A stretch of DNA of 64,000 nucleotides, taken from assembly GCA_022865305.1 (NCBI GenBank), contig JALHSP010000056.1, forward strand, positions 1-64,000, in the 5' to 3' direction. Shown one piece after another: positions 7,480 to 15,951 of this stretch (its first letter is position 1; every line of letters starts with the position of its first letter). The notes under the pieces were generated by a model. The model was given only the letters and a program-made list of their open reading frames with translations, had not been told where the DNA came from and ran no database searches. A program made the translations under genes and the position numbers. The DNA is from Bacteroidales bacterium. Its GTDB lineage: Bacteria; Bacteroidota; Bacteroidia; Bacteroidales; VadinHA17.

Positions 7480-8385
7480 ATGAATTTTTTTAAAATTTTA
7501 TCAACCGGTTTAATTATTGTTATATTCAGTTTGAACACCCAGTTCTCATGCGCACAGGAAAATGAAAAAATATGTGTTGGTGAAAAAATAAAAATAAAAT
7601 CTTCTATTCTTGGACACGACAGGGATATTTTCATTTATTTGCCTCCCAGGTATAACCAGTCAAACGCAACTTATCCGGTAATTTATGCCACTGATGCAGA
7701 GAATACTTTTTTGATCATATCTTCACTTTTAGAGGTTCTACCGCAGCAAGGTTTTTTGCCCAATGCAATAATTGTAGGTATTCCTAACCGGGGGGAAAAA
7801 GAAAGATACGTGGATTTTGCACCTGAAATTCAAGGACAGCCTGAAAGCGGACGCGCTGAGCTTTTTATTGACTTCTTAGAAAAAGAACTATTCCAATACG
7901 TTGAAAGAAATTATAGAACTCAATCCTTTCGGATTATTCAAGGACATTCATTTTTAGGCATGTTTGCCTGCCATGTTTTTCTCACGCGCCCTGAATTGTT
8001 CAATTGTTATGTTATTTCTTCACCTGATCTGCGCTGGATAAAAGAGAATATTTAATCTAAAAACCTGAATAAATTATCACGTCCAACATTTATGCACATC
8101 TCAAGTGGCGCAAATGAAAATCCTTCACAGGAAATCAAAACATTTGTCGAATTGCTAAATTCAATAGATAACCTGACCTATATGTATGTTGAAAATAAAG
8201 GAGAAAATCATCAATCAAACGGATTAATCAGCATAATTAACGGATTTCGCTATATCTATTCTGACTGGCCTTTACCAAAACCATTAAGGGATTGCACTCC
8301 GACAGAAATTGAAGATCATTTCAAAAACCTGTCGAAAAAATTCGGCTACGAAATACCTAATCCATTTCAAAGAATAAGTCAATAA
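7480..8385 (+). pseudogene. Secreted esterase (IroE/Fes-type alpha/beta hydrolase), interrupted by a stop
   Basis: The first 191 codons carry a signal peptide, the esterase-D-like start RDIFIYLPPRYNQ, a YPVIYATDAENTF motif and the nucleophile elbow GHSFLG (Ser157). A TAA at 8053-8055 stops it after SSPDLRWIKENI. The same frame continues open from 8056 to 8385 and includes a TYMYVENKGENHQSN stretch with the expected catalytic His. Read through, the product would be about 301 residues, the normal family length. The gene is therefore one nonsense mutation away from intact. Each half alone lacks part of the catalytic set. Confidence 0.8.
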
Positions 8386-8400
8386 ATACCAGGTATAGCA

Positions 8401-8496
8401 GCATCAGGTCACATGGAAGGAACCGGGCAACCAGAACAGTTATTTCCTGTTGAAAGGGAATATGTCCGTGATACTTTGGTCGGGTTCGCCTGATGC
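8401..8496 (+). repeat. attC-like palindromic spacer, copy F
   Basis: An outer stem GCATCAGG/CCTGATGC (8401-8408 with 8489-8496) encloses AACCGGGCAAC on the left and GGTCGGGTT on the right. The CGGGCAA motif recalls the left arm of copy K. It lies directly between the broken esterase and the GNAT gene, and its right end covers an upstream ATG (8493) of that gene. Confidence 0.4.
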
Positions 8497-8519
8497 GCAA
8501 TGATTATAAACATCAAACC

Positions 8520-9059
8520 ATGAATATAGAATCAAAACGACTGATACTGAAAGAAATTTCCTGGGATGATTTGGAAGACATTCACAGACTTCATTCATTT
8601 CCTGAAGTTGATGAGTTTAATACACTTGGATTACCGAAAAATATTGAAGAAACCAAAGAAATAATTCGTCCGTGGATTGAAGGACAAACTAAAGTACCAC
8701 GAAAATCATATACATGGAAAATAATTCTTAAAGATTCAAATGATTTTATTGGTATCGCAGGAATGAATTTATCTTGTGATAAATTTAAATTAGGTGAAAT
8801 CTATTATAAATTATTGCCTTATCATTGGGGTAAAGGGTATGCAACTGAAGTCTCCAAAACATTGATAAAATCAGGATTTGAGATTTTTCACCTCCATAAG
8901 GTTGAAGCTGGTGTATCAACTGAAAATATAAGATCCATCAGAGTACTTGAGAAATCAGGAATGACACGTGAAGGATTAAGAAGAAAGATATTACCAATAA
9001 GAGGAGAATGGAAAGACAACTATCATTATGCTATTGTCGAAGATGACCCAATGGATTAA
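8520..9059 (+). CDS. GNAT-family N-acetyltransferase (RimJ/RimL type)
   Basis: A 179-residue cytoplasmic acetyltransferase transferring acetyl from acetyl-CoA to an amine, possibly a protein N terminus or a small metabolite. MNIESKRLILKEI is the classic RimJ/L start, and the CoA-binding region is visible as LLPYHWGKGYATEV. The later ENIRSIRVLEKSGMTREGLRR is the conserved C-terminal strand. An ATG at 8493 is in frame but lies in the palindromic repeat, so 8520 is preferred. It is one gene between two repeats. Confidence 0.85.
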   Translation: MNIESKRLILKEISWDDLEDIHRLHSFPEVDEFNTLGLPKNIEETKEIIRPWIEGQTKVPRKSYTWKIILKDSNDFIGIAGMNLSCDKFKLGEIYYKLLPYHWGKGYATEVSKTLIKSGFEIFHLHKVEAGVSTENIRSIRVLEKSGMTREGLRRKILPIRGEWKDNYHYAIVEDDPMD

Positions 9060-9065
9060 AGTATT

Positions 9066-9146
9066 GTCTGGCCGACAGGCGTAAACAGGGTCTGCTAAGT
9101 TTCCCGAATACTTACTTACTTTATTGCCGAACCGCAGGAACCAGAC
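9066..9146 (+). repeat. attC-like palindromic spacer, copy G
   Basis: An outer stem GTCTGG/CCAGAC (9066-9071 with 9141-9146) frames an 81-nt element whose right part reads CTTACTTTATTGCCGAACC. It starts 7 nt after the GNAT stop codon. The core GTTRRRY is not recognisable. Confidence 0.45.
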
Positions 9147-9183
9147 ATCTCAAACCGCATATAATTATTAATTGAGTTTAATC

Positions 9184-9683
9184 ATGGAAAGTATAACCGC
9201 AAATCCGAAATTGTTAGTTGCTCTGCTTTTTAGCTTTATTGGGTTTATTTTGTCTATAATTGGAATACTAAATTACCGAAAAGCTAAAAATTCAATTTGT
9301 TGGCCAACTGCGATTGGAACGATTCTTACTTCAGACGTTAAAAAGGAAACAAGTTCATCCTCAAATAATGGTACCGTGACAACTTATAAACCTGAAATCT
9401 GCTATTCCTATAAAGTTGAAGGTGTAGAATCATCTCAAATAGAATCAGACCTTTATTCAATTATTAAAGTAGCTCTTCCACCAAAGCATTTACATTGATA
9501 AGAAAATACCCTGTGAATTCTTCAATAACAATTTATTATAATCCTAAAAAGCCAAAAGTATCAGTTATTGAACCAGGCTTAAAAGCTGATATTATAGTCT
9601 TTTTATTATTTGGTCCAGTAATTCTGGTTATCTCATTAATATTTGCATATTCATTTGGATTAAAAGACATCATTTTCCATTGA
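9184..9683 (+). pseudogene. DUF3592 membrane protein, frameshifted
   Basis: The first part (ATG 9184; a TTG at 9172 is less likely) has an N-terminal helix, the DUF3592 WPTAIGTILTSDVKKE segment and the YKPEICYSYKVEGVE strand, and ends prematurely at 9498. The second part, readable from about 9480 to 9683 in the next frame, begins AFTLIRKYPVNSSITIYYNP, the conserved end of DUF3592, and finishes with a second membrane helix. A single indel near 9460-9485 joins them into a protein of about 165 residues. Family function is unknown. Confidence 0.75.
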
Positions 9684-9801
9684 AATAAGAAATACCGGCT
9701 TCGAAAAGGACGGAATATGTTATTAATTTATTCCCTCTCATTGATCAAACAATAGTAGAAAAAATGAATCAGCTTTAAAATTAACCCTTATGCTGACCAA
9801 A

Positions 9802-10335
9802 ATGAAAAGAATTGCATTTATTCTGATTTTCTTAAGTACAGCAGTGCATTTATATAGTCAAAATCAGTCATCCGGAGAACCAATCTTCCCAAGATATAAT
9901 ATTGGAATCGGAGCTGGAATAGACTATGGAGGATTTGGTGGAAGGTTTTCTGTTCTGACATCCGAGAGACTCGAATTCTTCGGTGCTATCGGTTACAATC
10001 TGCTTGGACTGGGTTTTAACGCGGGTGTAGATATCAGAATATTACCTCTATCAAGGATTTGCCCTTTTGTCGGAGCAATGTATGGATATAATGCTGTGAT
10101 AAAAGTTACTGGCACTGAATTGTATAATCGGATCTATTATGGGCCTTCCTGGGCTATCGGATTAGAATTTTGGTTAAAAAGACATCCTTACTTTCTTAAT
10201 CTTGAACTTATTGTACCAATCAGATCCTCAGAATTTCATGATGATATTAAGAGCTTGAAAAACAATCCAAATATAACTTTTACAAATGAGTTACTTCCAG
10301 TTGGTTTAGGCATTGGATTTCATTTCTCTTTTTGA
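9802..10335 (+). CDS. Outer-membrane beta-barrel protein
   Basis: A 177-residue secreted protein with signal peptide MKRIAFILIFLSTAVHLYSQ. Glycine-rich amphipathic strands follow (YNIGIGAGIDYGGFGGRFSV, LEFFGAIGYNLLGLGFNAGV, YGPSWAIGLEFWL, PVGLGIGFHFSF), and it ends in Phe. An ATG at 9790 would add four residues (MLTK) before the signal peptide; either is possible. The role is unknown. Its neighbours are unrelated. Confidence 0.75.
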   Translation: MKRIAFILIFLSTAVHLYSQNQSSGEPIFPRYNIGIGAGIDYGGFGGRFSVLTSERLEFFGAIGYNLLGLGFNAGVDIRILPLSRICPFVGAMYGYNAVIKVTGTELYNRIYYGPSWAIGLEFWLKRHPYFLNLELIVPIRSSEFHDDIKSLKNNPNITFTNELLPVGLGIGFHFSF

Positions 10336-10420
10336 GAATCATTATCTAATCATGATCATAAGATTCTAAATTATTAAATTCACTTATAACCTGGTTGTTG
10401 TATGCCATAAAACCCGGTAC

Positions 10421-11104
10421 ATGCAAATAATTGATAAATTAAAAACCTGGAAAACAAAAAGTGGTTACAGGATAATTCAAATATTATCCAGGAGAAGTAA
10501 CGTTTTTCTATTAACAAATGGAGTGAAAAACATTTTAATTGATACAAGTCCAAAATATATGTGGAATAAACTTCAAAAACGATTAAATAATTTAAATGTA
10601 AATCATATTGATTATCTGGTCTTAACTCATACTCATATGGATCACGCTGAAAATTCCCATAGAATAAAAGAAAAATATAAAACTTTGGTAATTGTCCATA
10701 AAAATGAGGCTTCTTATTTGACATCTGGTAACAATATTATACCTCTGGGAACCAATCTTTTTACTCGTGTACTAATTAATCTTTTGGCAAAATATCTGGC
10801 TCCAAAAATCAGATACAAACCATGTCAGTATGATTTTATAGTTGACACGAAATTTGATTTAAATGATTTTGGCTTTAATGCCTATATAATGCATACACCC
10901 GGACATACAACCGGTTCTATGAGCGTTGTTATCGATAACGAAGTTGCAATAGTTGGAGACACAATGTTCGGAGTATTTAAAGGGTCCGTTTTCCCTCCAT
11001 TTGCAGATGATATTAAGCAGATGATAAATAGTTGGGGCAAATTACTGGAGACAAATTGTTCGGTATTTATCCCTTCTCATGGATCTGCAATAGCAGATCT
11101 TTAG
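10421..11104 (+). CDS. Metallo-beta-lactamase-fold hydrolase with frameshifted C terminus
   Basis: A cytoplasmic MBL-fold enzyme. The metal motif THTHMDH gives His70, His72, Asp74 and His75; His162 is in HTPGHTTGS, Asp180 in VGDTMFG, and His220 in IPSHGS. The substrate is unknown, glyoxalase II-like or lactonase-like. The frame stops at 11104 after IADL, but one extra T near 11100 would continue it as LVQKDYNKRIE to a stop at 11136, the usual tail of this group. All metal ligands precede the break, so activity may survive. The 5' spacer 10336-10420 holds no clear repeat. Confidence 0.8.
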   Translation: MQIIDKLKTWKTKSGYRIIQILSRRSNVFLLTNGVKNILIDTSPKYMWNKLQKRLNNLNVNHIDYLVLTHTHMDHAENSHRIKEKYKTLVIVHKNEASYLTSGNNIIPLGTNLFTRVLINLLAKYLAPKIRYKPCQYDFIVDTKFDLNDFGFNAYIMHTPGHTTGSMSVVIDNEVAIVGDTMFGVFKGSVFPPFADDIKQMINSWGKLLETNCSVFIPSHGSAIADL

Positions 11105-11132
11105 TACAGAAAGACTATAATAAAAGGATTGA

Positions 11133-11390
11133 ATAACACAAGCTAACACGCATGGCAGAAATAAAAGTTGGTCCCCGGTTGATCCAATACCAGATTCAGT
11201 ATATGGAAAAAAATATTTTGCCTGTACTAATCACTTTTACCCTGCTAATCTTATAATACCTAAATCAACTTTTTGTTTCACCAGTGAGAATCTGCCCCGT
11301 GAAGTATATTTTGTTCCGGATAAAAACGGTATGATCATCTATGGTAAAATTTTTTTGAATGGACAAAGATTCGAAATACTGAAAAAATAA
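11133..11390 (+). pseudogene. Orphan C-terminal fragment, no start codon
   Basis: An open frame of 85 codons runs from just after a TGA (11130-11132) to TAA at 11388-11390 without a plausible start. It contains SVYGKKYFACTNHFYPANLI and later ENLPREVYFVPDKNGMIIYG. The composition looks like real protein. The family is not recognised. It may be the remains of a gene whose 5' end is lost. Confidence 0.35.
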
Positions 11391-11430
11391 AATATATTTC
11401 TATTAATTTGTAAACCTAAAATAATTAGCT

Positions 11431-11895
11431 ATGGAACTTTCACAGTTTGGGAATACAATTCAAACCAGAGTCCTGAAATATGAATTACTGATTCTTATAA
11501 TCATGATACTGGCCCTTATATTAAAAATTTTTAATGTGCCATATTCCGGATTGATAAACACAGTAGTTTTATTAACGATCGGTTGTATCTATTTTTTTTC
11601 TGCATTCTCTGTTCCTGAAAACACTGTATTGTCAGCACTTGATGGATTTTTTTATAAGATCGCAGGATTAGGCAGTTCAGTTGCTGTTATAGGTATATTA
11701 TTTTATATTCAGAAATGGCCAATGGGTGACACCATGATTACAGTCGGACTAATTTCAATAATAGTAGCTTTGGGATATATCCTGTACCAAAATATTAAAT
11801 CTCCGGAATCAGGAAGGTTTAATAAATTATTAATTATCAAAATTTTAGTACTTGTTCTTATTTCCGGAGGAGTGCTGTATTTTGGGATTAAATAA
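11431..11895 (+). CDS. Small integral membrane protein, GldL-like
   Basis: A 154-residue protein with four predicted membrane helices (about 18-37, 40-60, 73-95, 100-120) and a last one at 130-152. The ILFYIQKWPMGDTMITVG segment recalls the first part of gliding-motility GldL and similar Bacteroidota proteins, but no partner gene (gldM, gldN) is near and the similarity is weak. Function unknown. The start at ATG 11431 is supported by the hydrophobic pattern. It stands alone. Confidence 0.6.
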   Translation: MELSQFGNTIQTRVLKYELLILIIMILALILKIFNVPYSGLINTVVLLTIGCIYFFSAFSVPENTVLSALDGFFYKIAGLGSSVAVIGILFYIQKWPMGDTMITVGLISIIVALGYILYQNIKSPESGRFNKLLIIKILVLVLISGGVLYFGIK

Positions 11896-11952
11896 AACCT
11901 CAGGTAACTTGAAAGGAAAAGCGATATGATTTCTGATCTGCCTTTTGTTCTA

Positions 11953-11973
11953 TAAGTGTAATAAATACACTTA
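11953..11973. repeat. Palindrome TAAGTGTA-N5-TACACTTA
   Basis: A perfect 8-5-8 dyad in the spacer after the membrane protein, 72 nt before the FGE-like gene. A longer perfect version of the same sequence lies at 28044-28068. It could be a factor-independent terminator remnant or an operator. Confidence 0.4.
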
Positions 11974-12044
11974 ATGCCTTATTAAATAATATACACATTT
12001 AAGTATTAATATAACTAATTCCGATATAATCAATATTATTAACT

Positions 12045-12677
12045 ATGAAAAGGAATCTCTTTCTTCTTGCTTTTCTCATCACTAACATCGTACAATCTCA
12101 GGTAACGGCAGACTCTGAGATGGTATTAATTCCTGCCGGCGAATTTACAATGGGTAAAAACTCCGGTAATCCAACAGACTGGCAACCGGAGCATAAAGTC
12201 TATATTGATGCATTCTATATGGATAAATATGAGGTTACGAATAAGCAGTATTACGATTTCTGTATAAAAACCAATAATCCCCTCCCTGAATTCTGGGGAT
12301 TTCCGCAATTTAAGTGCAGTCTGGATTACCCTGACCATCCGGTAGTGGGTGTTAGTTACAGTGATGCTGACAAATATGCAAAATGGGCGGGGAAAAGGCT
12401 CCCCACTGAAGCAGAATGGGAATATACTGCAAGAGGCGGATTGGCTAATGCCAATTTCCCGTGGGGAAACCAGATTGATTCAACAAAAGTGAATTATGGA
12501 AAAAGATATAAGACTACGTTGAAAGTCGGGACTTTCAAGCCAAACGGTTTTGGATTATTTGATATAGCAGGAAATGTATGGGAATGGACATCCGACAATT
12601 ATGGTAGCCATTTTACAGGTATGCTGTCAGGATATTACGGCAGTTCTGCCTTTAAAATCACAACTGGTTCGGGCTGA
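12045..12677 (+). pseudogene. Formylglycine-generating-enzyme-fold protein, C-terminally truncated
   Basis: After a signal peptide (MKRNLFLLAFLITNIVQSQ) comes the SUMF1/FGE fold: MVLIPAGEFTMGKNS, FYMDKYEVTNKQYYDFC, HPVVGVSYSDADKYAKWAGK, RLPTEAEWEYTARGG, GLFDIAGNVWEWTSDNYG. The expected end (RVLRGGSW, then Arg-rich motif and GFR) is missing. Instead an unrelated stretch GMLSGYYGSSAFKITTGSG ends at 12677; in the next frame it goes on as LTVKSGEGGYSVGYKRIRQI to 12801. The fold therefore lacks its C-terminal third and is probably inactive. Confidence 0.75.
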
Positions 12678-12740
12678 CTGTGAAATCAGGCGAAGGCGGC
12701 TATAGTGTCGGGTATAAACGCATTCGGCAGATCAAAGAAG

Positions 12741-12780
12741 AAGTTCGTGAAAGCGATAGAATAAAAGCCTTCACGAACTT
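12741..12780. terminator. Intrinsic terminator between convergent genes
   Basis: AAGTTCGTGAA (12741-12751) pairs perfectly with TTCACGAACTT (12770-12780), followed by TTTATATT. It lies between the + strand FGE-like gene and the minus strand barrel gene and could serve either side. Confidence 0.65.
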
Positions 12781-12785
12781 TTATA

Positions 12786-13423
12786 TTAAAATTTATATAT
12801 AGCTCCAATCGTGATGCTACCCACCGTGACTAAATTATTCAGCCCTGCCCCAATATTAAAAGTCGAAGTTATGTCTTTAAAATCGCCATCTTTTTCGGTT
12901 GAATTATAATAACCAAAACTTAAGATATTAAGGGTTGTCTCCAATGATAATTTGTCACTTACATCATAAGCAAGACCCGGAAAAGCATTAATGTGGAACG
13001 TCGTAATTTTGGGTCCCTCAGTTGATGTGTCACCCACTTTCATAGTTGAACCGGAGAATGACAAACCAATGTTTCCCTGGCCAAATACAGAGAATTTATT
13101 CCATTTTACAGCATAATAACGCAAAAATGGGGTCAATCCGATAGTGGAAGCTCTGGAAATAGTAGCAGGATCACCAGATGTTTTTGACCTGTTGAAAGAG
13201 AAATCCAGTGCAGCGCCAGCTGCCAGCTTCTCAGATAAAAATATCCCTGCTTTGGGCGAAAGGACAGAACTAAATCCAGATGTTTTATCTGTTGTTGTGG
13301 TTCCATTGGAAGTGCTGCCCCCTGTGGTATTTAAACAAAATTTCCTCCAACAAAAACCTGTGCATTTAAACTGACATAAAAAAAAGAAAATAAAACAATC
13401 AGAAAAACTCTACCTGTCTTCAT
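12786..13423 (-). pseudogene. Outer-membrane beta-barrel protein, frameshifted
   Basis: From an ATG at 13423 the minus strand encodes a signal peptide (MKTGRVFLIVLFSFFYVSLN, then AQ) and VFVGGNFV, then stops. One added base near 13330-13336 restores GLNTTGGSTSNGTTTTDKTS and the frame then stays open, through DFSFNRSKTSG, to the C-terminal 116 codons (12786-13136), which read as barrel strands and end GAIYKF. The full protein would be about 212 residues, an OmpA-like eight-strand barrel. It is one of the few minus-strand genes in the island. Confidence 0.7.
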
Positions 13424-13617
13424 AATCATTCTAATTTTAAATGATGCCTACTCTTTGGTTTTTCGGCTTTTACCACCCAGGTTTAAAATATTTTTGGGAT
13501 TTACTGATCATAAAACACTTCGTAATTTCAATACTTTTATTCAACTAACCAATATATGTCTTGGCAGGTTCCCCGAGTGCCATAACCATGGTCGAGCCCG
13601 GCCGCTAAGTATGGTTT

Positions 13618-13995
13618 TTACTTTCGTGCCCAGATTATAATAGTTGGATTGTACGGGTTACCATCTTCTGTCCACTTCATAGTATTACCCCTTGATTCCC
13701 AGAGAACATCATAAGTCGTATCAGTTTCATTAAAAATGATTTCGCTGTCTTTTTCATCAATTGTGTACGCCTTCTCCGGGTATGTAGTTGTGTTGCTTCC
13801 ATCTGTATGCGATAAAATATATCTTCCGGAAGTATTAAATTCAATGATAAAAGTAACGGGTATATAATTTTCATCTAAACCTCCATATTGCCATATACCG
13901 ATACAAAATTCGGAAAGTGTCATGCTGTCTTCTTTTTTACAACCTACTCCTATTATTAAGAATAAGGATATTATGAGAAAAACTGACTTTTTCAT
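13618..13995 (-). CDS. Small lipocalin-like lipoprotein
   Basis: A 125-residue lipoprotein: MKKSVFLIISLFLIIGVGC gives a lipobox with Cys19. Then follow FCIGIWQYGG, TFIIEFNTSGRYILSHTDG, KAYTIDEKDSEIIFNE and DVLWESRGNTMKWTEDGN, a beta-strand-rich pattern seen in Bacteroidota lipocalin-like proteins. Ligand unknown. The spacer on its 3' side up to 13423 shows no gene; on the 5' side 13996-14231 is empty apart from AT-rich promoter-like sequence. Confidence 0.65.
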   Translation of the reverse strand: MKKSVFLIISLFLIIGVGCKKEDSMTLSEFCIGIWQYGGLDENYIPVTFIIEFNTSGRYILSHTDGSNTTTYPEKAYTIDEKDSEIIFNETDTTYDVLWESRGNTMKWTEDGNPYNPTIIIWARK

Positions 13996-14231
13996 AATGA
14001 TTTATTTTAATTTCAACATAAATGTAGTCAAGATTATACGATCATTAAATAATATTGTTGCCAAAAAGATTTAATTTCACCTGTCGGAGATCTATTTTAA
14101 TCCCGATATTATTTTTTAAAGCTTAAAAACTTTACTAGTGATGCACCTTAAAGCGTATACTTTTCATGTATCCTGCACTATAATTAACATCTTTTGAATC
14201 AATGTATTAAATCATATTGCATAAAAAATAT

Positions 14232-15170
14232 ATGGAGAAAAATAACATTGCAATAAAGACGAAAGATTTATCAAAGAGATTTGGGAAAAGACATGCAGTC
14301 GATGCATTGAACATTGAGATCAAACAGGGTGAGATTTTTTCTTTACTCGGTACAAATGGAGCAGGAAAAACTACCACGATCAAAATGCTTTGCTGTCTGT
14401 TAATTCCCACTTCCGGGACAGCAACAATAAAGGGATATGATATAAAGGATGATCCTTTGAAAATAAAAAGGATAATCGGCGTTTCACCCCAGGATACAGC
14501 TATTGCCAGCCATCTGACTACCACGGAAAATCTGCATCTGATGGGTGGCGTTTTTGGATTGCACAAAGCAGTAGTTAATGAAAGAGCCAGGAATCTCATG
14601 GAATTAATGGAATTGGAAGACAGAAAAGACCATGTACGCAACCTGTCTGGTGGAATGCAGAGAAGGTTAAGCATTGCAATGGCATTAATGTCCGATCCGC
14701 AAATCCTGTTTCTGGATGAGCCAACCCTGGGACTTGATCCGCATGCAAGAAAATCTGTATGGAATTATATAAACAAGCTAAAAAGAGAAAAAACAATTCT
14801 CCTTACGACCCATTATCTGGAAGAAGCTGACTCCCTGGCTGATTACATCGCAATAATGGACAATTCAAAAATTATCTCATCAGGGACCTCAAACGAATTA
14901 AAGCAAAGACATAAAAATATCCAGACTCTCAAAATTGCAGCAGATAATATCCCTTCTGATGTCTCAGCAGATCTAAAAGATAAAGGTATAACTGTTATCA
15001 CAACCGTAAACAGCATTGAGATTAAATCTGATGAAATTGATATCTATTCTATTATAAATTATCTGCAGACAAAAAATATTAAAATAAAAGGTATTCAGAT
15101 GCAGGAACCAACATTGGAGGAGGTTTTTCTTCAATTAACTGGAAAGGAGGTTAAAAATGAAAGTCTTTAG
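14232..15170 (+). CDS. ABC transporter ATP-binding protein (ABC-2 drug/antibiotic export type)
   Basis: A 312-residue ATPase. Walker A is GTNGAGKTT (40-48), the signature is LSGGM (138-142), Walker B is ILFLDEP with Asp162 and Glu163, and His194 is the switch. The C-terminal 90 residues are the extra domain found in CcmA/DrrA-type ATPases. A TTG at 14217 is in frame, but the ATG at 14232 fits the family start. Its 3' end overlaps the permease gene by 14 nt, so the two are translated together. Likely role: export of a small toxic molecule or lipid. Confidence 0.9.
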   Translation: MEKNNIAIKTKDLSKRFGKRHAVDALNIEIKQGEIFSLLGTNGAGKTTTIKMLCCLLIPTSGTATIKGYDIKDDPLKIKRIIGVSPQDTAIASHLTTTENLHLMGGVFGLHKAVVNERARNLMELMELEDRKDHVRNLSGGMQRRLSIAMALMSDPQILFLDEPTLGLDPHARKSVWNYINKLKREKTILLTTHYLEEADSLADYIAIMDNSKIISSGTSNELKQRHKNIQTLKIAADNIPSDVSADLKDKGITVITTVNSIEIKSDEIDIYSIINYLQTKNIKIKGIQMQEPTLEEVFLQLTGKEVKNESL

Positions 15171-15885
15171 TTTAGCCATCCGAAATATAAAAGAAGTATA
15201 CAGGGATCCTGTCTCTATGCTTTTAGGATTGGCCATGCCTGTTGCTTTATTGATTCTTTTTTCATCTATTCACAAAAAAGTACAACTGGACATGTTTTAC
15301 CTTCAGATGCTAACACCAGGAATTATTATTTTCTGCTATGCATTTTTGACCATGTTTTCAGCCATACTTTTGGCTAAGGACAGGCAGAGTGCTTTATTGA
15401 CAAGACTTTTTACTACCCCATTAAAGCCATCTGATTTTATTTTAGCCTACATCCTGCCATTTTTACCTCTGGCACTTTTTCAAACAGGAATCTGTCTTAT
15501 TGTCGGGGCATTACTTGGAGCAACTTTTCAAAACTTGATTTTAACAATAGTTATCTTCTTTTTTACAGCCCTGATATGTATAAGTATAGGCATGATACTG
15601 GGAACTCTTTTCACTGTAAATCAGGTATCCGGAGTAGGCTCTTTACTTATTACCGCTATTGGTTTGTTTTGCGGTGCATGGACTCCCCTGAAAATGATGG
15701 GTGGTGCTTTTGAAACCATCGGTTATGCACTTCCCTTTGCTCATGCTGTCGATGCTGCAAAAGGACTATTAACCGGATCTTCATTCTCAGATATACTGGG
15801 CAATTTTTATTTTATCATTTTTTATGCATTAGCGTTATTTGTACTCGCGATCTTATCATTCAGATGGATTATGAGACGAGGTTAA
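15157..15885 (+). CDS. ABC-2 type permease
   Basis: The membrane partner of the preceding ATPase: 242 residues with six predicted helices (about 20-38, 50-72, 96-118, 125-150, 160-180, 212-235). An N-terminal amphipathic helix (MKVFSLAIRNIKEVYRDPVS) and the central GMILGTLFTVNQVSG region are typical of ABC2_membrane proteins. Frame is intact and starts inside the ATPase gene. Substrate unknown. An attC-like left arm follows 3 nt after its stop. Confidence 0.88.
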   Translation: MKVFSLAIRNIKEVYRDPVSMLLGLAMPVALLILFSSIHKKVQLDMFYLQMLTPGIIIFCYAFLTMFSAILLAKDRQSALLTRLFTTPLKPSDFILAYILPFLPLALFQTGICLIVGALLGATFQNLILTIVIFFFTALICISIGMILGTLFTVNQVSGVGSLLITAIGLFCGAWTPLKMMGGAFETIGYALPFAHAVDAAKGLLTGSSFSDILGNFYFIIFYALALFVLAILSFRWIMRRG

Positions 15886-15887
15886 AA

Positions 15888-15910
15888 CTAAAACGGGCGA
15901 TTAAACGGAT
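15888..15910 (+). repeat. attC-like left arm, copy H (half site)
   Basis: CTAAAACGGGCGATTAAACGG follows the permease stop and matches the left arm of copy K (CTAAAACGGGCAATAAAGG). No right arm is seen before the next gene at 15952, only a weak AATAAAGCCG. It is either a half site or a coincidental decay product. Confidence 0.35.
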
Positions 15911-15951
15911 AATAAAGCCGATTTAGCTTTTCGCTTAAACTTATCATAACT

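Noticed and set aside
9172-9183. TTG start for the DUF3592 gene
   Set aside because: The ATG at 9184 is closer to family starts, and the TTG lies near the repeat.
13144-13374. + strand frame of 76 codons
   Set aside because: It is antisense to the frameshifted barrel gene at 12786-13423, whose minus-strand reading gives a signal peptide and barrel strands.
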